Position numbers and translations under genes: made by a program
Notes under the pieces: generated by a model
Seen by the model: only the letters and a program-made list of their open reading frames with translations
What the model was told of the DNA's origin: nothing
Databases searched by the model: none
Source: Hellea balneolensis DSM 19091
GTDB lineage: Bacteria > Pseudomonadota > Alphaproteobacteria > Caulobacterales > Maricaulaceae
Assembly: GCF_000428525.1 (NCBI RefSeq)
Contig: NZ_AUAC01000007.1
Location: 62,001 to 126,000, forward strand
Length of the DNA: 64,000 nucleotides
Direction of reading: 5' to 3'
Shown: in pieces, positions 43,869 to 51,583 of the stretch
Numbering within the stretch: position 1 is the stretch's first letter
Layout: each line of letters begins with the position of its first letter

Positions 43869-43978
43869 AGATAGTTAGACTAGCTTGATGGTATTTAGTC
43901 ATTATCTATGGACTATCTTCCCAAACTTATCCCGAAAATTTCATACTTTGTTCACATTTTTGTTCCACTTATGTTCTC

Positions 43979-44275
43979 ATGTCAGAACATATCGTTTATA
44001 TCCTATCCGGCGCGCAGCCGGGTCCTGTCTTTATCAACTCAACGCCAGACTTATTGCGGCGTATGGCGCAACATAGGTCTGGGCGGATAAAGCAGTCCCA
44101 ATTTCGTATTGATCGCTTGGTCTATGTCGAGAGCTATGATTGTGCGTTTAAGGCGGATGCGCGGGTTAGGGCGCTTAAGTCTGCCTCACGTGAATGGCTA
44201 GATGCGTTGATTACCTCGCGAAATGAAAATTGGGAAGATTTGTTGCCTCTGAAAGCCTCGCAAATCGCTGCTTAA
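43979..44275 (+). CDS. GIY-YIG domain protein, degenerate active site
   Basis: A 98-residue single-domain protein of the GIY-YIG (URI/YhbQ-like) type. The first strand is VYIL with Y7. The second, normally YIG, reads F18-I19-N20 in VFINSTPDLLRRMAQH, so the catalytic tyrosine is Phe and the glycine is Asn; the arginine (R28) and the LVYVESYD glutamate segment are kept. It may bind but not cut DNA, or be an old copy in decay. The frame is intact. The RBS is poor. REP-like unit A lies about 110 bases upstream. The domain is the same type as that of the gene at 51263, which has an intact motif. Confidence 0.75.
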   Translation: MSEHIVYILSGAQPGPVFINSTPDLLRRMAQHRSGRIKQSQFRIDRLVYVESYDCAFKADARVRALKSASREWLDALITSRNENWEDLLPLKASQIAA

Positions 44276-44365
44276 TCCGCGGCCTAATCCGAACAAAGGG
44301 AACTAAATAGCCTTTGCAGTGTTCTTTTCCAGCAGTCATGAGACTGTGCAATAAAGGGAAAGAGA

Positions 44366-44530
44366 ATGGCTAATAATTCAGGAAATGGCGGCAAAGGTCT
44401 TTATATGATTGTCGGCGCACTCATCGTGGTTGTTTTGGGTCTCGGATATATGGTGATGCAAGGACAGGCTGATAAGCCTGATCTCGCGATTGAGTTTTCA
44501 GATGACGGTATCGATATTGACAGTAATTAA
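44366..44530 (+). CDS. Small single-span membrane protein (54 residues)
   Basis: A short gene with an AGGGAAAGAG ribosome binding region. The product starts MANNSGNGGKGLYMIVGALI, then a transmembrane segment rich in Val, Leu and Gly, and ends in a short acidic tail (DDGIDIDSN). Orientation is probably tail-out. It is followed directly by a strong terminator, which supports expression as its own unit. I know similar small proteins in Caulobacter relatives only as unnamed, so no function is given. Confidence 0.75.
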   Translation: MANNSGNGGKGLYMIVGALIVVVLGLGYMVMQGQADKPDLAIEFSDDGIDIDSN

Positions 44531-44532
44531 AT

Positions 44533-44564
44533 AAAAAGCCCCGCAATATAGCGGGGCTTTTTTT
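44533..44564. terminator. Bidirectional intrinsic terminator
   Basis: AAAAAGCCCCGC and GCGGGGCTTTTT form a 12-pair stem around AATATA. It lies between the small membrane protein gene and the convergent periplasmic protein gene and can serve both. Confidence 0.92.
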
Positions 44565-44584
44565 GAGGGTCTATAAGTCGCCTG

Positions 44585-45187
44585 TTATGATGTCGGCGCG
44601 TAATTACCTGTGACAAGACATGTCATATCGGGCTGGGCCGTCGTACCCACCGGGCATGAGACGGTGGTTAAAATATCCGAATTGATCGCCGGGACGGCGA
44701 TCGCATTATTTGCCGCGCGGTTGTCACTATCTTTAATAATAAGCTTTGATTTTGTCATTTGCTTACCATTTGACATTAACAACTTGCGGTCCGTTTCGGG
44801 GTCTGCGTCGCCATCAGCTTGCAGTATTTCACCTGCGGTGTCATTACGCAACATCTTCTCGGCATTCTGATAATTTGTCGGTGATTCCTTCATCTGAGAA
44901 GCGTCTGCGGACATCATTTTCATAATCTTTTTGTCCATCCACATCCGTTGTTTATCTTCCGAATATGTCGCCCATTTAGCTTGCTTCTCGGCGCTCATAT
45001 TAGCTTTTATCTTTGTTTCCCAAGCCGTGCGTTCTGAGGGTGTTAAATCCGCAATCGCGCTGTGCGTGGCTGTTACATGAGTCTTTTTCATGTGGTCTTT
45101 GTGCGTCTTGTCACCCGCGAGTGCAGGTGAAGCGGTGAAAGCCAATGAAGCGGCTGAAACAATAAGTATTTGACGTAAATAAGTCAT
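44585..45187 (-). CDS. Exported protein, function unknown
   Basis: A 200-residue exported protein with a clear signal peptide ending PALAG. The mature N-terminal part is rich in Lys, His and Met (KTHKDHMKKTHVTATHS), followed by a helical region (LTPSERTAWETKIKANMSAEKQAKWATYSED as landmarks in pieces) and a C-terminal domain with two cysteines (VSCPVG and MTCLVTG) likely to pair. The His/Met patch could bind metal, but that is only a guess. I do not recognise a family. The start is ATG 45187, with AAGGAG eight bases upstream; longer frames lack this. It is divergent from a GST gene across a region with two dyads. Confidence 0.8.
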   Translation of the reverse strand: MTYLRQILIVSAASLAFTASPALAGDKTHKDHMKKTHVTATHSAIADLTPSERTAWETKIKANMSAEKQAKWATYSEDKQRMWMDKKIMKMMSADASQMKESPTNYQNAEKMLRNDTAGEILQADGDADPETDRKLLMSNGKQMTKSKLIIKDSDNRAANNAIAVPAINSDILTTVSCPVGTTAQPDMTCLVTGNYAPTS

Positions 45188-45268
45188 AGTAAACTCCTTA
45201 AAATTATAAGGTGAAATGAAATTACGAACGCGAGCCAAAGCCTAATGCTTTGTCATCAAAGCGTTCAA

Positions 45269-45298
45269 CAACGCCACTGATATAGTCTCATGGCGTTG
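45269..45298. promoter_or_regulatory. 8-bp inverted repeat in divergent region
   Basis: CAACGCCA (45269-45276) and TGGCGTTG (45291-45298) form a perfect inverted repeat upstream of the periplasmic protein gene. A smaller hairpin GCTTTG-TCAT-CAAAGC (45247-45262) is next to it. Confidence 0.45.
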
Positions 45299-45350
45299 GT
45301 ATGTAAAAAAAGCGTTTGTAACTGTAAAAAGTTCCAACAAAGTCAAACTT

Positions 45351-45366
45351 ATTCTCTAAAGAGAAT
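45351..45366. promoter_or_regulatory. Perfect 16-bp palindrome, candidate operator for GST
   Basis: ATTCTCTAAAGAGAAT is fully self-complementary and lies 54 bases upstream of the GST start codon in the divergent region. It looks like a dimeric repressor or activator site. Confidence 0.5.
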
Positions 45367-45419
45367 CGAAAATACTACAGTAAAGGCATTATCCGAACAG
45401 GATTTTTGAGGGGGCACCG

Positions 45420-46028
45420 ATGAAACTCTATGATTATTTACCATCTGGCAACAGTTACAAGGTTCGCCTGCTATTGTCTTATTTGAAGATCTCTTATGAG
45501 TGGGAAAATTTGGACATTATTAAAGGCGAGACGCAAACAGACGCCTTTAAAGCCAAGAACCCATCTGGGCAGATACCTTTGCTTGAGCTCACGGGGGGCC
45601 GCAGAATTGCTGAGAGTAATGCCATTCTGTTCTTCCTCGCAGAAGGCACACCCTACTGGCCCCGTAACGCTTATGACCAAGCCAAATGTCTGCAATGGAT
45701 GTTTTTTGAGCAATATAAGCACGAACCTAATGTAGCCGTGGCGCGTTTCGTTCATCACTATGCAATGGAGCAGCGGGAAAATGAACTGCCTGCCTTACAT
45801 AAAAAGGGCTATGCAGCCCTTGATGTGATGGAAGCACATTTGGCGGATAATCTTTGGTTTGTCGGCAGCGGCCCGACCATTGCTGACATTGCGCTCTATG
45901 CTTACACCCATGTTGCAGGCGAGGGCGGTTTTGAAATGACCCGTTATCCAAATATCATGGCATGGTGTGATCGGGTTAGCGACCATCCAAAGCACATTCG
46001 CATTACGGATACGCCCGCCGCCTCATAA
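45420..46028 (+). CDS. Glutathione S-transferase
   Basis: A cytosolic GST with an N-terminal thioredoxin-like domain (about 1-80) and an all-helical C-terminal domain (85-195). SGNSYKVRLLL carries the likely catalytic serine, NPSGQIPLLEL the cis-proline, and ESNAILFFLA the glutathione-binding Glu-Ser. The C-terminal motif reads TIADIALYAYTH with the N-capping aspartate. The pattern is closest to beta/theta-like bacterial GSTs. The substrate is unknown. The upstream perfect palindrome may give stress control. Confidence 0.92.
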   Translation: MKLYDYLPSGNSYKVRLLLSYLKISYEWENLDIIKGETQTDAFKAKNPSGQIPLLELTGGRRIAESNAILFFLAEGTPYWPRNAYDQAKCLQWMFFEQYKHEPNVAVARFVHHYAMEQRENELPALHKKGYAALDVMEAHLADNLWFVGSGPTIADIALYAYTHVAGEGGFEMTRYPNIMAWCDRVSDHPKHIRITDTPAAS

Positions 46029-46083
46029 AGCCGACCCATAAAAATGCATCGTCTACGCCCTTGCAGGCGTATATAACGATGTT

Positions 46084-46461
46084 ATGACACCGGAACTTCT
46101 TGAACGGGATTGGCTTTCTTTGCGCTATTGGCTGCAGACATGTGTCCTGCCGAGCGCTGTTTTTCTAATCATCGCCTTAGGCCTTATTCGAATATTTGAT
46201 CCCGACGCTATAAGCCTCAATCATAAAGCGGTGATTATTGGGTTTTTTGCCTTTTATTTTATCATTGTGCGGGGCGGGCATATTCTCATGATCCGCTCTA
46301 TGCATTTTGATATGAAGCGGCGCTACAAAGAGGCTTACCGCGACAGGCTCGCCTATCTTCCGATTGGCCAGATGAAGCGCCGAAATATCGGTTTCACCCT
46401 CGCTAAAATAAAACGCGAATTAATCGACCTTAATCAGCAAAAGCCCGGTAATCCGCGTTAA
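46084..46461 (+). CDS. Small membrane protein, function unknown
   Basis: A 125-residue protein with two hydrophobic helices (about 20-38 and 48-66) and a basic C-terminal cytosolic tail with many Arg and Lys residues. I do not recognise a family. The RBS is weak and the start uncertain. It lies between GST and another membrane protein gene, with 55- and 59-base gaps. Confidence 0.7.
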   Translation: MTPELLERDWLSLRYWLQTCVLPSAVFLIIALGLIRIFDPDAISLNHKAVIIGFFAFYFIIVRGGHILMIRSMHFDMKRRYKEAYRDRLAYLPIGQMKRRNIGFTLAKIKRELIDLNQQKPGNPR

Positions 46462-46520
46462 GCCTTTCCTAAAGCTTGACAAAGTCTTGACACCTCTAAC
46501 GGGATTAGAGATGGAAATAT

Positions 46521-47117
46521 ATGGCTGAACAAGACTATAATATCGAAGATATTTGGGACCAATTGGCGAAAGAGTTTCGCAACTGGAACGGCGTAAAGCC
46601 AAGGCGGCAATGGTTTAAAACAGGCTTGTCTGAACGCTCGGGGTATAACCGTCTGCGTATTTTAGAAGGCGGTAAGCAAGCAAAGCGCTATTTCTCGCTC
46701 ACGAAAAACCTATCGCGTAAAGATCTTAGCTATCTCTATCGCCGCGCCGAAGTCAATTATGAGCAAGCCGTTGCGGCGGCCCGTGTGGCGACAATTCTAA
46801 ACCTGACAATTTTGGTGGGCGCTTTAATGCTGTTTAATCAAATTTTCCCTGGACTTATTGCCAAATATGCAACTGCGTTTTTTCAGACAGGTAATGGATA
46901 TGACCTTCTTTTTGGTCTCTTTATCGCTCTTTTATTCTTTGGTGTGATTACGGGCGTTTTATCCTATAGTCATGGCGGTACAACGCAGGCGCGTGATCTT
47001 AAGCATTTGCTCGATTTATCCTTGGCGCGGCGTGATCTTGGCGAGCGTAAATTGACGGCGGAGGACAGCGCAGATGTCGGCGCCGATCTGCGCGAAAATT
47101 ATATCTCAGATATCTAA
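46521..47117 (+). CDS. Membrane protein with two central helices, function unknown
   Basis: A 198-residue protein. The soluble N-terminal part (1-85) has many aromatic and basic residues, including WDQLAKEFRNWNGVKPRRQWF. Two membrane helices follow (about 89-112 and 126-150), then a charged C-terminal tail with ARDLKHLLDLSLARRDLGERKL. I do not recognise a family. A dyad CTCTAA/TTAGAG (46494-46510) and two TTGACA-like boxes lie just above its start. Confidence 0.7.
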   Translation: MAEQDYNIEDIWDQLAKEFRNWNGVKPRRQWFKTGLSERSGYNRLRILEGGKQAKRYFSLTKNLSRKDLSYLYRRAEVNYEQAVAAARVATILNLTILVGALMLFNQIFPGLIAKYATAFFQTGNGYDLLFGLFIALLFFGVITGVLSYSHGGTTQARDLKHLLDLSLARRDLGERKLTAEDSADVGADLRENYISDI

Positions 47118-47205
47118 CCTCTATTATCTAAACTCTGGACGCTTCGTGCCGCCTATGTTACGCCGCGCCTATGTTGAACAGAGCCATAGTCATACGAATT
47201 ATAAG

Positions 47206-47230
47206 CTCGGTAGGCTAACGGCTTACCGAG
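47206..47230 (+). promoter_or_regulatory. Leader hairpin upstream of ileS
   Basis: CTCGGTA (47206-47212) and TACCGAG (47224-47230) form a perfect seven-pair stem 41 bases before the ileS start. No T tract follows, so it is not a simple terminator. Confidence 0.35.
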
Positions 47231-47271
47231 ATAATGACGCCTGACTATCAACACCCATTTCCGAGATTAAA

Positions 47272-50256
47272 ATGACATCTGAAAAACGCGATTATCGCGA
47301 CACGCTCTTCCTCCCAAAGACCGATTTCCCTATGCGGGCTGGCCTGCCCAAGAAAGAGCCGGAATGGCTCGCGCACTGGAACAAAATCGGATTATTTGAA
47401 CGCCTGCGCGAGCAATCCAAAGGCCGCAAGCAATATATCCTGCATGACGGCCCGCCCTATGCCAATGGCCATATCCATATGGGGACAGCGCTGAATAAAA
47501 TTCTCAAAGACATCGTCAATCGTTCCCATCAAATGTTGGGCTATGATGCGCATTATGTGCCGGGCTGGGATTGCCATGGCCTGCCGATTGAATGGAAAGT
47601 CGAAGAAGAATTTCGCGGTAAAGGCCGCAGCAAGGATGAAGTCAGCGGCCCGGAATTTCGTACGCGCTGCCGCGAATATGCGAGCGAATGGCTCGATGTG
47701 CAGCGCGAAGAATTTAAACGCCTCGGCGTCGTCGGTGAATGGGATAATCCCTATAAGACGATGAACTTCCAATCCGAGGCCGATATCTGCGGAGAGCTCC
47801 TGAAAATCGCGAAGACAGGGCAGCTCTATCGCGGCTCAAAACCCATCATGTGGAGCCCCGTCGAGCAGACAGCCCTCGCCGAAGCCGAGGTGGAATATGC
47901 GGATAGAAAGGCCACGCAGATTTATGTGAAGTTTCCTGTTCGGCCAATGACAGGCACAAAAAGCTTATTACCAGTAACAGCTGATGGGGCGCCAAATATA
48001 GTTGATATGACAATGTTTGACGGAGCTTCCGTAGTCATTTGGACTACAACACCTTGGACTATTCCTGCTAACCGCGCTGTAAGTTACGCCTTGAATATCA
48101 GATGCGGACTTTATGAAGTCACGGAATTGGAAGAAAGTGACTTCAGCCCGTGGTCGAAAGTTGGAGATAAACTAATTGTAGCGGATAATCTTTGGGAGAA
48201 TGTTGCTAAAGCTGGTCTGATTAAATCTGCTAAAAGACTGAGGACGGTAAGTTCATATTTTTATGAAGATGCACTTTTAGATCACCCTCTTAAGAGTATG
48301 GAGGGCGCTGAAGGGAAATATGACTACCCAGTGCCGATGCTCTGTGGCGACCACGTTACCGCTGATGCGGGTACGGGGTTTGTCCATACCGCGCCGAGCC
48401 ATGGTGAGGATGACTATGTGGTTTGGATTTCCAATCAGAAAAAGCTCGAAGCGTTGGGCATTGCTCCCGTCGTGCCTATGACGCTCGACGATGCGGGCTG
48501 TTATACCGAGGTGATGCCGACCCGTTTCCAAGGGCTGGATGTTATCCGCACGAGCGGTAAGAAACGCGGGCAAGACGGTAAGGCCAATCCCGAAGTCCTC
48601 AAAGCGCTTGTCGAATGCGGTAACCTTTTGGCGCGCGGCATGCTCACCCTACGGGATGCTCACTCTTGGCGTTCTAAAGCCCCCGTCATTCGCCGCGCCA
48701 CGCCGCAATGGTTTATCTCTATGTCCAAAGGCGGACTGCGCGATAAGGCTGTGGCCGAGATTGAAAAGACGAAATTCTGGCCGGATCGCGGACGTAACCG
48801 TATCGGCACAATGGTTGCCGACCGTCCCGACTGGCTCATCAGCCGTCAGCGCAATTGGGGCGTGCCTATCACGCTGATGGTTGGCCCCAATGGAGAGCTA
48901 CACACAGAACGCGACGATGCCGACGCGATTAATACGCGTATCCTCGCCGCCGTTGAAAAGGTAGGCGTCGATGGCTGGTTTGAAACCCCGCTTGAAGACT
49001 TTATGCCTGATAGCAATGACGGTTGGAGCAAGGTCACAGATATCCTCGATGTCTGGTTTGACTCGGGCTCGACCCATGCCTTTTGCCTCAAGCGCCGTGA
49101 CGATTTAAAAGACCGTGCCGACCTCTATCTCGAAGGCTCCGACCAACATCGCGGTTGGTTCCAAAGCTCGCTCCTCGAGAGTTGCGCGGTTTACGGCGAA
49201 GCGCCTTATGATGGCGTGCTGACCCACGGCTTCGTTGTCGATGAGAAGGGGCTGAAAATGTCCAAATCGCTCGGCAACACCATGAGCCCCGAAGACATTT
49301 CCAAACAATATGGCGCAGAAATCATGCGTATCTGGACGGCCAGTTCCGATTGGGCGAATGACCTAAAAATCGGCCGTGAGATTATCCAAACTAATGTCGA
49401 TGCTTATCGCAAGCTTCGCAATACGCTGCGCTATATGATTGGCGCGCTAGACGGATATGACGAAGCGGACGCGGTGGACTATAACGATATGCCGGCGCTC
49501 GAAAAGTGGGTGCTGCACCGCCTCGCGGAAATCACCACTGAACATGAAGCCGCCGTGCGCAATCACGACCACAAGAAGATTTTCAGCACGCTGTTTAATT
49601 TCTGCACCGTGGATCTCTCGGCTTTCTATTTCGATATCCGCAAGGACGCGCTCTATTGCGATCCGCTGAACTCCACACGTCGCCGCGCCTGCCGCACGGT
49701 CATCGATGAAGTGTTCCAACGCCTGACAACATGGCTCGCCCCCATCATGTGCTTCACCATGGAAGAAGTCTGGCAAGCGCGCCATCCGAGCGAGGATGGC
49801 TCTGTGCATATGGAATTGTTCAGGGACGCGCCAGACGGGTGGCTGAATGCCGACATCGCTGCGAAGATGGAAACGGTACGCGATTTCCGCACCCAAGCCT
49901 CAGAAGCGATTGAACCGCTGCGCAAGGACAAGGTTATTAAATCAAGCCTCGAGGCCAGCGTCACTGCGCCCGCTACTGAGGCTCTGACCTCCGCCCTATC
50001 GGCCCTCGGCATCACCCGCCAAGAGACTTACGCAAATCCTGCCGACCCGAGTGACACGCTCGCGGATTATCTGATTGTAAGCGAATGTACTCTCTCTGAG
50101 AAAGCCGCTGATGTGAGCGTAGCTGACTTGAAAGAAGCAGGATGGACAAAATGCGAACGCAGCTGGAAATATTTCAAACCAAATGCAGCAGTGGGCGAAG
50201 GCGAGATCACGCCGAGAGATGCGGCGGCTGTCAAAGCGTTTGAGTCTGGAGCGTAA
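47272..50256 (+). CDS. ileS: Isoleucyl-tRNA synthetase
   Basis: Class I synthetase for isoleucine, 994 residues. The first nucleotide motif is PYANGHIHMG (63-71) and the KMSKS loop is at 662-666 (GLKMSKSLGN). The CP1 editing domain contains the TTTPWTIPAN motif. The C-terminal zinc finger of Escherichia coli IleRS is not kept: the place reads KCERSWKYF and ITPRDAA, leaving one cysteine of the usual four. Between about 47930 and 48320 (residues about 219-349, within the editing domain) the DNA drops to about 42% G+C with AT-ending codons, compared with about 50-63% on both sides, which suggests replacement of this segment by recombination. Confidence 0.97.
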   Translation: MTSEKRDYRDTLFLPKTDFPMRAGLPKKEPEWLAHWNKIGLFERLREQSKGRKQYILHDGPPYANGHIHMGTALNKILKDIVNRSHQMLGYDAHYVPGWDCHGLPIEWKVEEEFRGKGRSKDEVSGPEFRTRCREYASEWLDVQREEFKRLGVVGEWDNPYKTMNFQSEADICGELLKIAKTGQLYRGSKPIMWSPVEQTALAEAEVEYADRKATQIYVKFPVRPMTGTKSLLPVTADGAPNIVDMTMFDGASVVIWTTTPWTIPANRAVSYALNIRCGLYEVTELEESDFSPWSKVGDKLIVADNLWENVAKAGLIKSAKRLRTVSSYFYEDALLDHPLKSMEGAEGKYDYPVPMLCGDHVTADAGTGFVHTAPSHGEDDYVVWISNQKKLEALGIAPVVPMTLDDAGCYTEVMPTRFQGLDVIRTSGKKRGQDGKANPEVLKALVECGNLLARGMLTLRDAHSWRSKAPVIRRATPQWFISMSKGGLRDKAVAEIEKTKFWPDRGRNRIGTMVADRPDWLISRQRNWGVPITLMVGPNGELHTERDDADAINTRILAAVEKVGVDGWFETPLEDFMPDSNDGWSKVTDILDVWFDSGSTHAFCLKRRDDLKDRADLYLEGSDQHRGWFQSSLLESCAVYGEAPYDGVLTHGFVVDEKGLKMSKSLGNTMSPEDISKQYGAEIMRIWTASSDWANDLKIGREIIQTNVDAYRKLRNTLRYMIGALDGYDEADAVDYNDMPALEKWVLHRLAEITTEHEAAVRNHDHKKIFSTLFNFCTVDLSAFYFDIRKDALYCDPLNSTRRRACRTVIDEVFQRLTTWLAPIMCFTMEEVWQARHPSEDGSVHMELFRDAPDGWLNADIAAKMETVRDFRTQASEAIEPLRKDKVIKSSLEASVTAPATEALTSALSALGITRQETYANPADPSDTLADYLIVSECTLSEKAADVSVADLKEAGWTKCERSWKYFKPNAAVGEGEITPRDAAAVKAFESGA

Positions 50257-50268
50257 CTCACTTTCTTC

Positions 50269-50404
50269 GTCATTCCGTCTCACGACAAAGTCGTGGCGGA
50301 ACCCATGCCTTAACATTTCGTATATCGGCGGATTTGCACTTAGGCGCACCATCAAGTCATGGGTCCACCACTTTTAGCACGCTAAAAAAGTGATACGGAA
50401 TGAC
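50269..50404. repeat. REPIN-like element B: two inverted REP-like units around a 50-bp spacer
   Basis: The outer ends GTCATTCCGT (50269-50278) and ACGGAATGAC (50395-50404) are a perfect 10-bp inverted repeat. The left unit (50269-50307) contains CACGAC-AAA-GTCGTG and ends ACCCATG. The right unit, read in reverse, has the same outer and inner ends (CATGGGT at 50358-50364) but a different stem built on CACTTTT-AGC/GCT-AAAAAAGTG. The spacer carries no gene. The topology equals that of the GIY-YIG cassette 0.8 kb further on. It lies between ileS and a lipoprotein gene. Confidence 0.8.
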
Positions 50405-50491
50405 AAATTAAAATAGGGCTTAACTCGCAAAAACGTTATTGTCATTTAATCCCGTTTGTGGCTAACCGCAGATCAAAAGAGGGACTTTCAT

Positions 50492-51208
50492 ATGCGTATT
50501 CGATTTATCCTTATAATTATAATTGCGCTGCTGCTGACGGCGTGTGGGTCAAAAGATCCCGCGACTCCTGCAAGTACGGCGGCGCTAAAAACTGAATTGG
50601 CCGCCTTTGAGAAAGCGCCGCTTTTCAAAACAGCGATTGATTATAATGCCATTCCCCGCGTGAAGGGCTGTGAAGACGAAGTGCCTCGTGATATGAAATA
50701 TCATAATTGCCGCGATTCTAAACTCATCTATACCCGCGCTCTGGGCACTGCTAATGCCATGAATAAGCCGCTCATGGTCATTTTCGGATTTAATAAATGC
50801 CCTTATTGCATCAAGCTCGAGTCAGAAATTATGGACCCGCGTAACCCCTTGCGCAGTCATGATGTAGCGCAATATTTCTCTAAGGCTCAGTTCGATAAAT
50901 ACCAAACCGAAGAAGATTCAGTCAAAATACCCTTTGTCCGTCTCCATGCGCGCTCCGATCACGGCCTCGCTTTGGCCGATGAACTCGGCATAACAGAGAT
51001 GGCGGAAGAGGCCGGCTGGCACCGCGTCTGGTCACCCTTTGTCGTTTTCGTAAATCCAAAGACAGGCGAGATGACGTCAGAGAGTGAGTGGGAAGCTAAA
51101 GAGATTTACTGTGACTGGGCGGCAGGTGTGGCCGTGTCGCTGGAGAAGATTGGTATGGCGGAGGTGGGGGAGCCTGTGACAGAGAGGAAGCGATGTCCTA
51201 AAACTTAA
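50492..51208 (+). CDS. Thioredoxin-fold lipoprotein with CPYC motif
   Basis: A 238-residue lipoprotein. The lipobox LTAC places the lipidated cysteine at residue 18. A thioredoxin-like domain starts near residue 85 with KPLMVIFGFNKCPYC; C103 and C106 form the redox pair, and the C-terminal part has a SPFVVFV stretch with the cis-proline. Two more cysteines (C60 and C73) precede the domain. It probably acts in the periplasm on disulfides or cytochrome assembly, but the partner is not known. The start is ATG 50492, with GAGGG nine bases upstream. The REP-like cassette follows it by 11 bases. Confidence 0.85.
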   Translation: MRIRFILIIIIALLLTACGSKDPATPASTAALKTELAAFEKAPLFKTAIDYNAIPRVKGCEDEVPRDMKYHNCRDSKLIYTRALGTANAMNKPLMVIFGFNKCPYCIKLESEIMDPRNPLRSHDVAQYFSKAQFDKYQTEEDSVKIPFVRLHARSDHGLALADELGITEMAEEAGWHRVWSPFVVFVNPKTGEMTSESEWEAKEIYCDWAAGVAVSLEKIGMAEVGEPVTERKRCPKT

Positions 51209-51218
51209 CTCTCTCTCC

Positions 51219-51250
51219 CGTCATCCTCGGGCTTGACCCGAGGACCCATC
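51219..51250 (+). repeat. REP-like unit C, left copy
   Basis: CGTCA, then TCCTCGGG-CTTGA-CCCGAGGA (8-bp stem, five-base loop), then CCCATC. Its exact reverse complement is at 51584-51615. This repeat type is reminiscent of dispersed intergenic repeats in other Alphaproteobacteria. Confidence 0.9.
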
Positions 51251-51262
51251 AAACTACTTTAA

Positions 51263-51568
51263 CTATTCATCATATATAAACTCTCCACTCTCGGCATCCA
51301 ATCTATGCCAATGCGGGTTCGCTTTCTCGATGAGTTCTATCTTCCAAGCGCGCAGCCATTTTTTCATCGTTTTCTCACGCCTGATAGCGGTTGCCATATC
51401 CTCATACTCTTCAAAGCAAACGAGCCGAATGACGTTATATCTCGCCGTGAAGCCTGAGAAATGTTTGTTTTCGTGCTGTTCGAGACGACCGGGCAGGTCT
51501 GATGTTACGCCAATATAGAGCGTGCCATGAATGCCGGAGGCGAGTATGTATACGCAAGGTCTTATCAT
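51263..51568 (-). CDS. GIY-YIG domain nuclease, intact active site
   Basis: A 101-residue single-domain GIY-YIG protein. The core is complete: Y7 in CVYIL, Y18-I19-G20 in LYIGVTSDLPGRLEQH, R28, and a glutamate-rich segment CFEEYEDMATAIRREKTMKKWLRAWKIELI landmarks with the expected catalytic glutamate. Such small proteins are nicking or cutting enzymes in some systems, but most are uncharacterised. The ATG has no good ribosome binding site; the leader comes almost entirely from the inverted repeat 15 bases upstream. The gene is enclosed by perfect inverted REP-like repeats, which suggests that the enzyme recognises them (inference). Confidence 0.88.
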   Translation of the reverse strand: MIRPCVYILASGIHGTLYIGVTSDLPGRLEQHENKHFSGFTARYNVIRLVCFEEYEDMATAIRREKTMKKWLRAWKIELIEKANPHWHRLDAESGEFIYDE

Positions 51569-51583
51569 AGCTCAGTTTCGCAG

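Noticed and set aside
50308-50357. The spacer of element B can be read as ...SYIGGFALRR..., recalling a YIG motif
   Set aside because: The stretch is only about 16 codons, the spacing from YIG to the Arg differs from real family members, and chance is likely. I do not use it as evidence for a deleted GIY-YIG gene.
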